Position numbers and translations under genes: made by a program. Below the pieces are notes generated by a model. It saw nothing but the letters and a program-made list of their open reading frames with translations, was not told the origin of the DNA and searched no databases. A stretch of DNA of 64,000 bases from Burkholderiales bacterium. GTDB taxonomy: Bacteria > Pseudomonadota > Gammaproteobacteria > Burkholderiales > Burkholderiaceae_D. This document shows positions 38,187 through 47,649 of this stretch, in pieces. The stretch is from NCBI GenBank assembly GCA_016200895.1, contig JACQDX010000057.1:1-64000 (forward strand), in the 5' to 3' direction. Each line of letters opens with the position of its first letter. Position 1 is the first letter of the stretch.

Positions 38187-38513
38187 GTGCGTTTGATTGC
38201 TCTTTCCTTCCTTGCTTTGCTGATGTTGATCCAATACCCGCTGTGGTTGGGTAAGGGGGGCTGGTTGCGTGTATGGGAGTTGGACAGGCAAGTGGCGCAG
38301 GTAAAAGGGAATAACGAGAAATTAAAAGAGCGTAATGGCAAGCTCGAATCCGAAGTTCAGGATTTAAAAAACGGCACAGATGCGGTAGAAGAGCGCGCCC
38401 GTTTTGAATTGGGCATGATCAAAAAAAACGAAATCTTCGTACAGATTCTGGATGCCAATTCGCCTGCGTCGACGACGACAGAGCGTGTGCTGCCTGCGCA
38501 AGTTAAGCCCTGA
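38187..38513 (+). CDS. ftsB: Cell division protein FtsB
   Basis: This 108-residue bitopic protein of the divisome forms FtsQLB. It has a single N-terminal membrane helix (about 3-20, [20 protein letters not shown]) followed by the [23 protein letters not shown] coiled coil (about 24-65) and the [22 protein letters not shown] segment that is diagnostic for FtsB. The start is GTG 38187; there is no usable ATG before it. The tail is slightly longer than in E. coli (103). The eno-ftsB order is widely conserved. Confidence 0.93.
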   Translation: MRLIALSFLALLMLIQYPLWLGKGGWLRVWELDRQVAQVKGNNEKLKERNGKLESEVQDLKNGTDAVEERARFELGMIKKNEIFVQILDANSPASTTTERVLPAQVKP

Positions 38514-38787
38514 TTCAAGCGTTGGCTCGAGCCTTGATTAAGCATTGATCAAGCACTGCTCAATTGTATTGCATCTCGCCTGGCTTCTCCATCTCACCCT
38601 TATCCCTATACATAGCCATATATTTATTCAGCCTATGTGTGATCTAAGACATTTCCAGTGTTAGAATCACCAGCCTTTTGCATTTACATTTTGTAACAAA
38701 ATTGCAGGTATTGCACCTTATTGTGCGCATGCTGCATTTTGTACTTTTTATGCGTGTGCGCTTTTGCGCTCAACTTTCCATTACTAC

Positions 38788-41178
38788 ATGAAAAATAACA
38801 ATTATTCGTTTTTTATTCCCGTTTTATTGTCGGCATTGCTCAGCGCCTGTGGTGGCGGAAGTGGCGGAGGCGGTAGTACCGCCAGCAATAATGCTAATGG
38901 CGCCACAGTGGCAGCCAGTAATAGCGGACGGCAATTTAGCGGTGTAGTGGCAAAGGGCCGCATTATTGGTGCGCGCGTGTCAGCATTCAGCCTCGATCAG
39001 TCCGGTAATAAATCTGCCAGTTCTTTTGCAACTGCTACTACTGGCGCAGACGGCGGTTATGCGATATCCGTTCCTGGTAGTGTCGCCAGCTTCCTCATTG
39101 AAGTAAGTGCCGCGCCTGGCTCAATGATGTATGACGAGGCTACCCAGGCAGACTTGCCTTTTCCTGAAGACTTGAAGTTGCGCAGTGTTGTCAAGCAAGG
39201 CACTAACCCTGAGCCAGTATATTGGGGTAGCGTTACGCCGCTGACAGAATTGATAGTCCAGGTCGCAGAAAAAGCCGGTGGCCTGAGTTCATCCAATATA
39301 GACCGGGCCAGGGCAGGTGTGCAGGCTTTGTTAGGCTTTGACCCACAAAGGGTGCCTGTCATCCACACGACGGTAGATGCATCGCAAGATACTTATGTTG
39401 ATGAAAAAATCCAAGGCCTGAGCCTGACAGCCATTTCGCAACTTGCGCTGGACAAGGCACTTTCCTGCGATGCTGCAAGCCAGGGTAGCCGCGTTGCTTG
39501 TGTGGTAAGGCAAATCGCCTCTGCTGGCAAGTTGGATGGCAGTGATTTTGTATTGCGAGAAGATGTGCGTGCCGCCTTGCGTGCCAGCCTGGAAAAAATC
39601 GCGCAAGATGAAAATCTCAACAAATCAGGTAAAAGCTCGGTGGCCGGTATCAGTACCTTTGCCAGCAATACTTTGCCAGCTCCTGCGCCAGAGCCAGACA
39701 AAATTGCAGTAACCAAGCAGTTGTTTAGCAGCTTACGCAATAACATTTATGCAGTGTCGAATGCTCAGCAAAATGGTGGGCTGGATTTGCGTCTCAATGC
39801 AGTCAAGGCTGATTTTGAAAAAGCCACGCAGCCGCTGGATAAGGATTTGTTGATTTGGTCTAAAACCATCACGGAAGGTATAGACCAATTCAATAAATAT
39901 AGAAATGGTCAGACCAGTGAAACTGCGGTCAATGGCCTGTTCTATGGGCAAACTGCGTTGTGGAGTGGTTATCAGAATATAGGCAATCTGGGCGATTGCA
40001 CCGTTATGCGCGATGCCACGAACGTGGCAACTACACCTGCACAGGCGGCGGGCATAGAATGTCGTTTTTCACGTTTCATTTTGCCGGGCACCTATAAATA
40101 CGGTTACAAATACCAGGTTGAATGGGTGGAGCTGATAGACCGCATCTGGCTGGAGCCAGTGGCAAATGACGTTACCCGTTTTAACTATAAATCTGAACTG
40201 GTGCAGCAAAAAGCAGTTTTCGTCTGGAATGAAGGAAAGAATGATTTCCTCAGAAGGCCAGTTAATCCTGCGGACGTAGTTGCCATGTATGGTAATTCAA
40301 ATGATGCATACACCGGTCAGATGAGTTTCGCCATGGAGGGCAATAAGCTATATGCCTTTACGGTTGAGGGTAAGATGCCGCCACGCACCAATAGCGCTGG
40401 TCAGTTGATTTCAGATTTTGAGCGCTGGAGTCTTCGCACTGACCGTAATCAAACCGTTGATGGCAATTTCCGCTATGACTTTAGCGGTGAACTGAAATCC
40501 TTTGTCAAGGATCAGGTGAGTTCGCGCCTGGCACTGGATAAAGGTTCTTACGCAATTGTTGCCTTGAATTACAAAGGTAATTTGCAAAAAAATGGCATCA
40601 AAGAATTCAATATGGCGATTACGGCTGAGGCTGGTAATAGCAAAGTACATGGTGAAATAAAAGTCGGTAATGCGTCCGCTGACAAGAATGGCCTCAGTTA
40701 TCAGCCAAACCGTATTGATTTTGTCGGCAGCATCAGCAATGCTTCTGGCCTTGCAAATGCACTGGAGATTTTCAATGGGCAACTGACGGTAGAGCGCTTT
40801 GCATACAATAGCTTTGATAGCAGCAAGCCTGAGTCAGCAAATAATTTCGTGCGCAAAGCAGTGGCATTGTCAGGTGTGGTACAGGTGCCAGAACGCCCTC
40901 CATTGAAATTGAATGTCACGGCCAGTAATGACGCTTTCGGCAGTAACAGCATTTTGGCACAATACACCGATGGCAGCAGTGTCATCAATGCACAAATGAG
41001 TGAAAGCCTGAGCAAGCCCAGGGTAGTGCGTGTCAGCAGCTCATCTGGTGTTTCGTTTGATGTCTATGGCAAGAATGAAGTTGCCGACATCCTCAAGGAC
41101 GGTAGTAAGGTAGGCTGGCTGGATATAAAAGCAGGCCGTATCAGCTATGTTGATGGTAGTTTTGAAACCATCAGGTAA
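38788..41178 (+). CDS. Large surface lipoprotein, unrecognised family
   Basis: This 796-residue lipoprotein has lipobox LSAC (Cys21) followed by a Gly/Ser-rich linker (GGGSGGGGSTASNN). The next region (about 45-115, FSGVVAKGRIIGARVSAF and ATTGADGGYAISVP) looks like a carboxypeptidase-regulatory/transthyretin-like beta domain. The rest is a mixed helical and beta region with repeated aromatic strands (FNYKSELVQQKAVFVWNEGKNDFL); I recognise no catalytic motif. The start is ATG 38788, which gives the lipobox; an upstream TTG frame is not needed. It is followed by a barrel protein gene after a terminator. The pairing suggests a surface assembly or export partner role, which is inference. Only the lipoprotein nature is firm. 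Confidence 0.8.
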   Translation: MKNNNYSFFIPVLLSALLSACGGGSGGGGSTASNNANGATVAASNSGRQFSGVVAKGRIIGARVSAFSLDQSGNKSASSFATATTGADGGYAISVPGSVASFLIEVSAAPGSMMYDEATQADLPFPEDLKLRSVVKQGTNPEPVYWGSVTPLTELIVQVAEKAGGLSSSNIDRARAGVQALLGFDPQRVPVIHTTVDASQDTYVDEKIQGLSLTAISQLALDKALSCDAASQGSRVACVVRQIASAGKLDGSDFVLREDVRAALRASLEKIAQDENLNKSGKSSVAGISTFASNTLPAPAPEPDKIAVTKQLFSSLRNNIYAVSNAQQNGGLDLRLNAVKADFEKATQPLDKDLLIWSKTITEGIDQFNKYRNGQTSETAVNGLFYGQTALWSGYQNIGNLGDCTVMRDATNVATTPAQAAGIECRFSRFILPGTYKYGYKYQVEWVELIDRIWLEPVANDVTRFNYKSELVQQKAVFVWNEGKNDFLRRPVNPADVVAMYGNSNDAYTGQMSFAMEGNKLYAFTVEGKMPPRTNSAGQLISDFERWSLRTDRNQTVDGNFRYDFSGELKSFVKDQVSSRLALDKGSYAIVALNYKGNLQKNGIKEFNMAITAEAGNSKVHGEIKVGNASADKNGLSYQPNRIDFVGSISNASGLANALEIFNGQLTVERFAYNSFDSSKPESANNFVRKAVALSGVVQVPERPPLKLNVTASNDAFGSNSILAQYTDGSSVINAQMSESLSKPRVVRVSSSSGVSFDVYGKNEVADILKDGSKVGWLDIKAGRISYVDGSFETIR

Positions 41179-41196
41179 TTTGTAAATTGATTGACG

Positions 41197-41226
41197 GCCC
41201 GCTGCAAGTCAGCGGGCTATTTTTTT
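41197..41226 (+). terminator. Rho-independent terminator after the large lipoprotein
   Basis: GCCCGCTG, a 5-base loop and CAGCGGGC form an 8-bp stem, then TATTTTTTT. The next start is only 10 bases further, so it may act as an attenuator for the barrel gene. Confidence 0.85.
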
Positions 41227-41235
41227 GAGTAAGCC

Positions 41236-42348
41236 ATGTTTTCATCCCGTCTGATACTTTCCTTATTCTGCGCATCACTGACTCAGCAGGCAAATGCTTT
41301 GGACGTGCTTGTTCCACAAAAGAGCGATGATGGCTGGCAGGTATATTCCAATGTGGATTTGTGGGAAGCTTCAGACTTCATGCCCACCCGCAAGATTGAG
41401 GGCGACTGGAACTCAGATTTCTCACCCAAAGATGGCCAGAATGTCAGCCTGCGCCGATTGCGGGCAGAGCTGGGCGTGGGATATAAAGAATGGCGCTTGA
41501 ATCTGGAGGCCCGTCAGGAGGGTATGCTCAAAGCCAGTGCATCTACCCTGGCATTTGTAAAAGCATATAAACAAGGTGGTTTGCCACAGCAAGCTGTCAA
41601 TTATCAACTCGATGCCCAGCTGGAAAGCTGGTCAGGCTTCGGCCTGAGGGCAGGGCGCTGGTTTACTTTGGGCGGTGAATATCAGCCACGTTTGTTTGCC
41701 AGTGCCGTGTATTACATGAACCCGCAATACCGCGCTACACAGGCAACGGGAGTGGGCAGTTATGTCGATATGCAGCATTACAGTTTTTCTGCGAGCGAGC
41801 TGGATATCAATAGCCGCTATCAATACTTGTTCCAGCAATTTGAACCTGAGGCCAGGGGCTATAGCTCCAGCTTTGCCATGGATTGGCAAGTCAATCCGGT
41901 ATGGCGACTGCAATATCAGCTGGAAGACGCATTCAACCGCTTTGCCTGGAAAAATTTGCCAGAGCTACAGCAAAGCCTGAGCTCTGCGGTTGTGCAATAT
42001 GACAGCAAAGGATATTTGAACTATCAGCCTTTGCTGCAAGGCGTCAATCGTCAAAGGACGCGCTCGGTCCCCGTGCCACAAACGCATACAGCGCGACTCG
42101 CTTACCAAAACCAGCAATGGGAATTTGCTGCGCAAGTCCGGCATTTTTACGGTATCAATCTGCCAGTATTGAGTGTCGCCAATCATTCTGCCTATGGATG
42201 CTTTGATGCCAGCTTCGATACGCGCTACAAATCAGTCGGCATAGGCTGGAGCAATCAGTTCGTTGGTGTGCATTTGCAGACAGATAATCTGACCTTGAGT
42301 AGTGCCAAAGTGCTGGGTTTGGGTGTGCAGGCACGTTATCAATTCTAA
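41236..42348 (+). CDS. Outer-membrane beta-barrel protein, unrecognised family
   Basis: These 370 residues include a signal peptide (MFSSRLILSLFCASLTQQANA). The mature protein is rich in alternating aromatic beta-strands (WRLQYQLEDAFNRF, WEFAAQVRHFYGINL) and ends in the outer-membrane assembly signal VQARYQF with terminal Phe. This is the shape of a 14-18-strand porin-like barrel, but no named family is evident. It directly follows the large lipoprotein gene, so the two may be functional partners, perhaps a secretion or surface-display pair. No DNA-level frameshift is seen. It is convergent with livF, 9 bases apart. Confidence 0.78.
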   Translation: MFSSRLILSLFCASLTQQANALDVLVPQKSDDGWQVYSNVDLWEASDFMPTRKIEGDWNSDFSPKDGQNVSLRRLRAELGVGYKEWRLNLEARQEGMLKASASTLAFVKAYKQGGLPQQAVNYQLDAQLESWSGFGLRAGRWFTLGGEYQPRLFASAVYYMNPQYRATQATGVGSYVDMQHYSFSASELDINSRYQYLFQQFEPEARGYSSSFAMDWQVNPVWRLQYQLEDAFNRFAWKNLPELQQSLSSAVVQYDSKGYLNYQPLLQGVNRQRTRSVPVPQTHTARLAYQNQQWEFAAQVRHFYGINLPVLSVANHSAYGCFDASFDTRYKSVGIGWSNQFVGVHLQTDNLTLSSAKVLGLGVQARYQF

Positions 42349-42357
42349 ATACCAATT

Positions 42358-43068
42358 CTACACACCTACATATTTTTGCCAGGTCTCGGGTGATTGCGTC
42401 AGGCTTTCGCTATTGCCATGCCAGACTATCTTGCCGCGTTCCATGATGCTGTGCTGGTCGGCCAGGGGTATGAGTTTTTCTACATATTTATCGATGACCA
42501 ATGTGGTTTGTCCCTGGTCGCGTAGTTTTCTCAGGCACGCCCAAATTTCTTCGCGTACCAGCGGTGACAAGCCTTCCGTCGCTTCATCCAGTATCAGCAA
42601 ATGCGGATTGCTCATCAAGGCACGTGAGATTGCCAGCATTTGCTGCTCCCCGCCAGATAACTGGTTGCCCATATTGCCAGCGCGCTCGGCCAGACGTGGG
42701 AATAGTTGATAAATCTCTTTCAGGCTCCACGGCGTTTTGCTTTGATTGCGATTGGCAGCAAAGGCGACCAGGTTTTCTTTGACTGTGAGGTTAGGAAAAA
42801 TCTGCCTGCCTTCTGGCACCAGGGCTATGCCCATCCTGGCGATTTTATCCGTCGTCATTTTTTCTATGCGCTGGCCCATGAAACTGATCTGGCCGCCATG
42901 TGCTGGTGTCAAACCCAGTATCGAACGCAAGGTCGTGGTCTTGCCTGCGCCATTGCGCCCCAGCAGGCTGGCGACTTCGCCCTGACGTATCTCCAGGTCT
43001 ATGCCAAACAAGACCTGGCTGTGACCGTAGGCCGTGGCGATATGTTCGACTTCCAGTATGGTCTTCAT
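42358..43068 (-). CDS. livF: Branched-chain/aromatic acid ABC transporter ATPase LivF-like
   Basis: This 236-residue ATPase has Walker A GRNGAGKTTT (about 38-47), Q-loop, signature LSGGEQQM and Walker B LLILDEATEGLSP, with the usual LivF C-terminus VEKLIPLADQHSIMERGKIVW. It energises one half of a LivFGHMK-type importer. The start overlaps livG by 4 bases on the minus strand. Last gene of the livHMGF operon, opposite to the catabolic genes; the context points to uptake of an aromatic acid such as 2-aminobenzoate rather than leucine. Confidence 0.95.
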   Translation of the reverse strand: MKTILEVEHIATAYGHSQVLFGIDLEIRQGEVASLLGRNGAGKTTTLRSILGLTPAHGGQISFMGQRIEKMTTDKIARMGIALVPEGRQIFPNLTVKENLVAFAANRNQSKTPWSLKEIYQLFPRLAERAGNMGNQLSGGEQQMLAISRALMSNPHLLILDEATEGLSPLVREEIWACLRKLRDQGQTTLVIDKYVEKLIPLADQHSIMERGKIVWHGNSESLTQSPETWQKYVGV

Positions 43069-43832
43069 GCGAATTCCTTTGGTGCTATGTCCGTTTCATC
43101 ACCGAGATAGGCTTTTTTGACTTCCGGGTTCTGGCGTATCTGTTCTGCCGTGCCAGTTGCGATGATGGAACCTGCTACCAAGACAGAAATGCGGTCAGCC
43201 AGTTTGAAGACGGCATCCATATCATGTTCTATCAATATCACGGCTGCTTTGCCGCGCAGGGCTGCAATCAACTCCAGCATCTTGCCTGATTCTTCATGCC
43301 CTGTACCTGCCATGGGTTCATCAAGCAAGAGCAGTTGGGGCTGTGTCGCCAGGGTCAATCCCAGTTCCAGTTGGCGTTGCTCACCATGCGCTAGTTCGCA
43401 AGCCTTGCTATTTATTACTGCTGCCAGGCCTATGTCGCTGGCGAGTTGCCGGGCTTGCTCAAAAATTGCCCGTTCATCAATGGCCTTGCGCCAGAAGCGC
43501 ATGCTGCTGCCTGAGCGTGCCTGTATGGCCAGACTCAAATTATCGATGACGGTATATAACTGGAAGATATTCGTGATCTGGTAAGATCGTGCCAGCCCAA
43601 GCTTGACCCGCTCATGCATGCTGATGGCAGTAACATCCACGCCATTGAAAATGATCTGTCCCTGATTGGGTGCAATGGCGCCGGATATCTGATGTATCAG
43701 CGTAGTCTTGCCTGCACCATTCGGGCCTATGATGGCGTGGATTTCGCCAGGCAATACATCCAGACACAGGTTGTTGGTTGCGACCAGCCCACCATAGCGT
43801 TTGACCAAGCCTTTTAACTTCAAGACGCTCAT
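43065..43832 (-). CDS. livG: Branched-chain/aromatic acid ABC transporter ATPase LivG-like
   Basis: This 255-residue ATPase has Walker A GPNGAGKTTLI (about 35-45), signature LAHGEQRQLELGL and Walker B LLLLDEPMAGTG, with the switch histidine in LIEHDMD. It is the LivG partner of LivF. I chose ATG 43832 because it gives MSVLKLKGLVKRYGG and its ATG overlaps the livM stop (ATGA); the longer open frame upstream would run across the livM gene. Overlaps livF by 4 bases, so all four are translated as one unit. Confidence 0.95.
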   Translation of the reverse strand: MSVLKLKGLVKRYGGLVATNNLCLDVLPGEIHAIIGPNGAGKTTLIHQISGAIAPNQGQIIFNGVDVTAISMHERVKLGLARSYQITNIFQLYTVIDNLSLAIQARSGSSMRFWRKAIDERAIFEQARQLASDIGLAAVINSKACELAHGEQRQLELGLTLATQPQLLLLDEPMAGTGHEESGKMLELIAALRGKAAVILIEHDMDAVFKLADRISVLVAGSIIATGTAEQIRQNPEVKKAYLGDETDIAPKEFA

Positions 43833-44800
43833 GCCTGATCCCCTTGCGGTTTTTTGATGGACATGAATTTTTGTGGCAAACTGGCCAGGCCATTTGGCAA
43901 GAGCATGACGACCAGCAGCAAGATAATGCCCAGATATAACTGCCAGTGTATGGTGTAACCAGACAGGATTTCTTCCAGCATCAACATGACTACTGCACCC
44001 AATATGCCGCCTGACAGATAACCTACACCGCCGAGTATCACCATCACCATCAGGCTGCCGGATTGCGTCCAGTGCAAAAGATTGGGGCTGACCAGCATGT
44101 TCTGGTTTGCCAGCAAGGCACCAGCCAGACTGGCGACGCTGCCGGCAATGGCAAAGCACAATAGCTTGTAGCGAAACACCGGGTAACCTATGGCTTCCAT
44201 GCGGGTTTCATTTTCCTTGATGGCTTGTATCACTCTTCCAAAACGGGAATTGATAAGCCGGTACAGGATGAAGAGAAATGCGGCACAGACGGCCAGCACC
44301 AGATAATAAAAATTGCTGTCATTGCCCATGTCCAGCCCGGTCACCGAGCGTTGTGCCAAGCTCAGGCCATCATCACCACCATAATTTTTCAGTGATACAA
44401 ACAGGAAGTACAGCATCTGCGCGAATGCCAGCGTGATCATGATGAAGTATACGCCGCGCGTCCTGAGTGATACGCTGCCTATCGCCAGTGCTAGCAAAAA
44501 GCCAGTCAGCATCGCCACTGGCCAGCTGATCCAGGCAGATACGACACCATGCTGCATCAGTATACCCACCACATAAGCGCCACTACCAAAGAAGGCCGCA
44601 TGTCCCAGACTGATCATGCCGCCAAAACCCAGTATTAAATTCAGGCTGCTGGCTACCAGGGCAAAAATCATCAGTCGGCTTAGCAAGCCTATATAGAATT
44701 CCTGGGCGAAGTAAGTTGCCAGCACGGGGAAGGCAATCAGTACGCACAGGATGCCTATGCTGGACTTGCGCGATATAGTGTGATGTAGGCTGCTCTGCAT
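43829..44800 (-). CDS. livM: Branched-chain/aromatic acid ABC transporter permease LivM-like
   Basis: This 323-residue inner-membrane permease has about nine helices. The family motif NLILGFGGMISLGHAAFFGSGAYVVGIL (about 54-81) and GVYFIMITLAFAQMLYFL are diagnostic for LivM, with GGVGYLSGGILGAVVMLMLEEILSG near the C-terminus. It pairs with LivH to form the channel. It lies 10 bases after livH and overlaps livG by 4 bases. Confidence 0.95.
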   Translation of the reverse strand: MQSSLHHTISRKSSIGILCVLIAFPVLATYFAQEFYIGLLSRLMIFALVASSLNLILGFGGMISLGHAAFFGSGAYVVGILMQHGVVSAWISWPVAMLTGFLLALAIGSVSLRTRGVYFIMITLAFAQMLYFLFVSLKNYGGDDGLSLAQRSVTGLDMGNDSNFYYLVLAVCAAFLFILYRLINSRFGRVIQAIKENETRMEAIGYPVFRYKLLCFAIAGSVASLAGALLANQNMLVSPNLLHWTQSGSLMVMVILGGVGYLSGGILGAVVMLMLEEILSGYTIHWQLYLGIILLLVVMLLPNGLASLPQKFMSIKKPQGDQA

Positions 44801-44810
44801 AATTACTCCC

Positions 44811-45731
44811 TTAGCCGCGTGCAGGGAACAAGCCCTGGGGTTTGTAAAACAACACGGCTGCCATCAATACATAAATCAGTATCGATGCCAGAGCAGGGCC
44901 AAGATTGGCTGCCATCTCCAGTGGCATCAACAATTTCAATGCACTGGGCAACAAGGTTTTACTCAGGGTGTCGACCAGGCCTACCAGCAAGGCACCTACC
45001 AGTGCGCCGCGTATCGAGCCTATGCCACCAATGACAATGACCACAAACGCCAGTATCAGGATGCTTTCCCCCATACCCACCTGTACTGCGAGTATTGAAC
45101 CCAACAGTGCACCAGCGATGGCGCACAGGGCTGCGCCAAAGGCAAACAGCAGGGTGAACACCAGCTTGATATTGATACCCATAGTGATGGCCATTTCACG
45201 ATTCGATGCACCAGCCCGCACCAGCATGCCTATGCGGGTTTTGGTGACGACAAAATACAGCAGGCCAGCCACAGCCAGACCGGTGGCAATGATGAACAGG
45301 CGGAAAGATGAGTAAAAGAAGTCAGGCAGTAACTCCACTGGCTGTGCCAGTTGTGGCGGAATATTCAGCATCAGCGGTTGTGCACCCCAGATCATGCGCG
45401 CACCCTCGTTGAAGATCAGTATCAATGCAAAAGTCGCCAGCACATGAGACAAATGATCGCGCTGGTATAAATGCCGGAAGACGACTACTTCCAGTATCAC
45501 GCCCAGCAGCGCAGTCGCTATCACCGCAGCCAGCAAGCCCAGCCAGAAGGAACCTGTCATGCCAGTAAAGCTGGCGGCGAAATAAGCACCTGCCATATAC
45601 AGGGAGCCGTGGGCCAGGTTGATGAAATCCATGATGCCAAAGATCAGCGTCAGGCCTGCTGCCAGCAGGAAAAGCATGAGGCCAAATTGCAAGCCGTTTA
45701 AACCGTGCTCCAACAAAAGCGTGATGTTCAT
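44811..45731 (-). CDS. livH: Branched-chain/aromatic acid ABC transporter permease LivH-like
   Basis: This 306-residue inner-membrane permease has about eight helices with NGLQFGLMLFLLAAGLTLIFGIMDFINLAHGSLYMAGAYFA at the N-terminus and VIVIGGIGSIRGALVGALLVGL as the EAA-like loop. It is the first gene of the operon. The promoter lies in the 231-base divergent region with the CoA-ligase gene and is overlapped by a perfect TTTAGGCCTAAA palindrome 45 bases upstream of the start, so expression is probably controlled with the catabolic genes. Confidence 0.95.
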   Translation of the reverse strand: MNITLLLEHGLNGLQFGLMLFLLAAGLTLIFGIMDFINLAHGSLYMAGAYFAASFTGMTGSFWLGLLAAVIATALLGVILEVVVFRHLYQRDHLSHVLATFALILIFNEGARMIWGAQPLMLNIPPQLAQPVELLPDFFYSSFRLFIIATGLAVAGLLYFVVTKTRIGMLVRAGASNREMAITMGINIKLVFTLLFAFGAALCAIAGALLGSILAVQVGMGESILILAFVVIVIGGIGSIRGALVGALLVGLVDTLSKTLLPSALKLLMPLEMAANLGPALASILIYVLMAAVLFYKPQGLFPARG

Positions 45732-45775
45732 TCTGATATCTCTGATGTTACTGTTAAGGCACTCGATGAAATTAC

Positions 45776-45787
45776 TTTAGGCCTAAA
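45776..45787. promoter_or_regulatory. Operator-like palindrome near livH (site 1)
   Basis: TTTAGGCCTAAA is a perfect 12-base palindrome 45 bases before livH. Its half-site TTTAGG is shared with site 2 (45860-45878), which suggests that one dimeric regulator, probably the cluster's MarR protein, binds both. Confidence 0.55.
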
Positions 45788-45859
45788 ATATACTATAAGC
45801 GACTCGTTTGAAAATATTTTCTTTGAGAAAAACTGAGTTTTGATGCAAAAAAACACTTT

Positions 45860-45878
45860 ACCTAAAAATAGTTTAGGT
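45860..45878. promoter_or_regulatory. Operator-like palindrome before the CoA ligase (site 2)
   Basis: ACCTAAA, 5 bases, TTTAGGT: perfect 7-base arms, 85 bases before the ligase start. It shares the TTTAGG half-site with site 1 and is of MarR-operator size. Confidence 0.6.
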
Positions 45879-45962
45879 TTAAAGTACTTTGGCGTTTTCA
45901 GAGTTTGTTGTATCTAGCTATATCAAGCTGAGTCAATATTGAGTACCAAAGCCGGAGAAGAA

Positions 45963-47597
45963 ATGAATTCAACTGTGCTACCAGGGTCTGTCCATCTGGA
46001 TACCTTTGCTTTTGATCACTTGCCGCCACGCGAGCAATGGCCCGAACTGGTTTTTTCTTTGCCTGAGTTGCAATACCCTGAACGCATGAATTGTGTCGCC
46101 GACTTGCTTGACAAGATGTGTGCAACTGGCCATGCGGATAGCATCGCCATCCGCAGCCAGACAGAAAGCTGGACTTACTCCCATTTGCTGGCTACCGTCA
46201 ATCGTATATCTCACGTCTTGCTGGAAGATATGCATTTGCAGCCTGGTAACAGGGTCTTGTTGCGTGGTGCCAATAACCCCATGATGGCTGCTAGTGTATT
46301 GGCTGTCATCAAGGCTGGTTGCATAGCTGTGCCGACTATGCCCTTGTTGCGCGCCAAAGAATTGGGCGTGATCGCCAATAAAGCTGAAATTACTGCCGCC
46401 CTCTGTTCAGAAAATCTACGTGAAGAGATGGAACTGGCAGTACAGGCCAATCCCATATTGACGCAAGTGATGTACTTCAATCATCAGGGTGATGATGGCC
46501 TGGAAGCGCTGATGGCAGGTAAATCGCCTGCATTTGCGCCTGTAGATACCCTGGCAGAAGATGTCTGCCTGATCAGCTTTACCTCCGGCACTACTGGCAT
46601 GCCCAAGGGCACCATGCATTTCCACAGGGATGTGCTGGCGATCTGCGATTGCTTCCCGCGCTCTACCTTGCAGTCAGCACAAAGTGATATTTTCATAGGT
46701 ACACCGCCACTGGCGTTTACGTTTGGTCTGGGGGGCTTGCTGCTATTTCCCTTGCGCGTTGGTGCGACAGCGGTATTGCTGGAAAAACTGACACCAGAAT
46801 CCCTGTTGAAAGCCATAGACGAATTCAAAGCCACCGTATGTTTTACTGCGCCTACCTTTTATCGCCAGATGGCAACGCTGGCAAAGAATTTTGATTTGTC
46901 CAGCCTCAAAAAAACCGTCTCTGCCGGTGAAGCCTTGCCTGCTGCAACCCGTGAAGCCTGGCGTCAGGCGACTGGCCTGGTCATGATCGATGGCATAGGC
47001 GCAACCGAGATGCTGCATATCTTTATTTCTGCCGCGGGCGATGCCACGCGGGCAGGTGCAACCGGCAAGCCCATACCAGGCTACCAGGCTTGTATATTTG
47101 ATGAGCGTGGCGAGATGGCTGGCCCTGGCGTGGTGGGGCGTCTGGCAGTCAAGGGGCCGACAGGTTGCCGTTATCTGGCGGATGACAGGCAAAAAAATTA
47201 TGTCCATCAAGGCTGGAACCTGACTGGTGATGCTTATGAGATGGATGCTGACGGTTACTTCTGGTACCGAGCCCGTACTGACGACATGATCATTTCTGCG
47301 GGCTATAACATTGCGGGCCCTGAGGTGGAAGAAGCCTTGTTAAAGCATCCTGCAGTGTCTGAATGCGCAGTCATAGGCCAGCCTGATGAAGAGCGTGGCC
47401 AGATCGTCAAGGCTTTTGTAGTATTGAAAGACTATGCACAGGCATCAGCAGAACTGAGCAAGGAAATTCAGGATTTCGTCAAGAATAGTATTGCACCTTA
47501 CAAGTACCCACGCGCCATAGAATTCATGACGAGTTTGCCGAGAACTGAAACCGGTAAACTGCAACGCTACAAATTGCGTACACCTGTTACAGGCTAA
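45963..47597 (+). CDS. 2-aminobenzoate-CoA ligase (benzoate-CoA ligase family)
   Basis: It activates an aromatic acid to its CoA thioester using ATP. The 544-residue adenylate-forming enzyme has the P-loop SFTSGTTGMPKGTMH (about 208-222), DGIGATEMLHIF (A5 motif), TGDAYEMDADGYFWYRARTDDMI (A7/A8) and a catalytic lysine in PRTETGKLQRYKL near the C-terminus. The sequence belongs to the benzoate/2-aminobenzoate-CoA ligase group. Substrate is assigned by the fused monooxygenase/reductase downstream. ATG 45963 is chosen because GGAG lies 5 bases before it; a TTG at 45939 is upstream. It starts the catabolic operon, divergent from livH. Confidence 0.88.
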   Translation: MNSTVLPGSVHLDTFAFDHLPPREQWPELVFSLPELQYPERMNCVADLLDKMCATGHADSIAIRSQTESWTYSHLLATVNRISHVLLEDMHLQPGNRVLLRGANNPMMAASVLAVIKAGCIAVPTMPLLRAKELGVIANKAEITAALCSENLREEMELAVQANPILTQVMYFNHQGDDGLEALMAGKSPAFAPVDTLAEDVCLISFTSGTTGMPKGTMHFHRDVLAICDCFPRSTLQSAQSDIFIGTPPLAFTFGLGGLLLFPLRVGATAVLLEKLTPESLLKAIDEFKATVCFTAPTFYRQMATLAKNFDLSSLKKTVSAGEALPAATREAWRQATGLVMIDGIGATEMLHIFISAAGDATRAGATGKPIPGYQACIFDERGEMAGPGVVGRLAVKGPTGCRYLADDRQKNYVHQGWNLTGDAYEMDADGYFWYRARTDDMIISAGYNIAGPEVEEALLKHPAVSECAVIGQPDEERGQIVKAFVVLKDYAQASAELSKEIQDFVKNSIAPYKYPRAIEFMTSLPRTETGKLQRYKLRTPVTG

Positions 47598-47649
47598 GCA
47601 TCACTTATAAAAACATTCAACCATGCCCATTAACCCGAAGGAGACGTCC

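Noticed and set aside
43833..44159. Longer N-terminus for LivG extending upstream to 44159
   Set aside because: It would lie inside livM, and the conserved LivG start and the ATGA overlap fit 43832.
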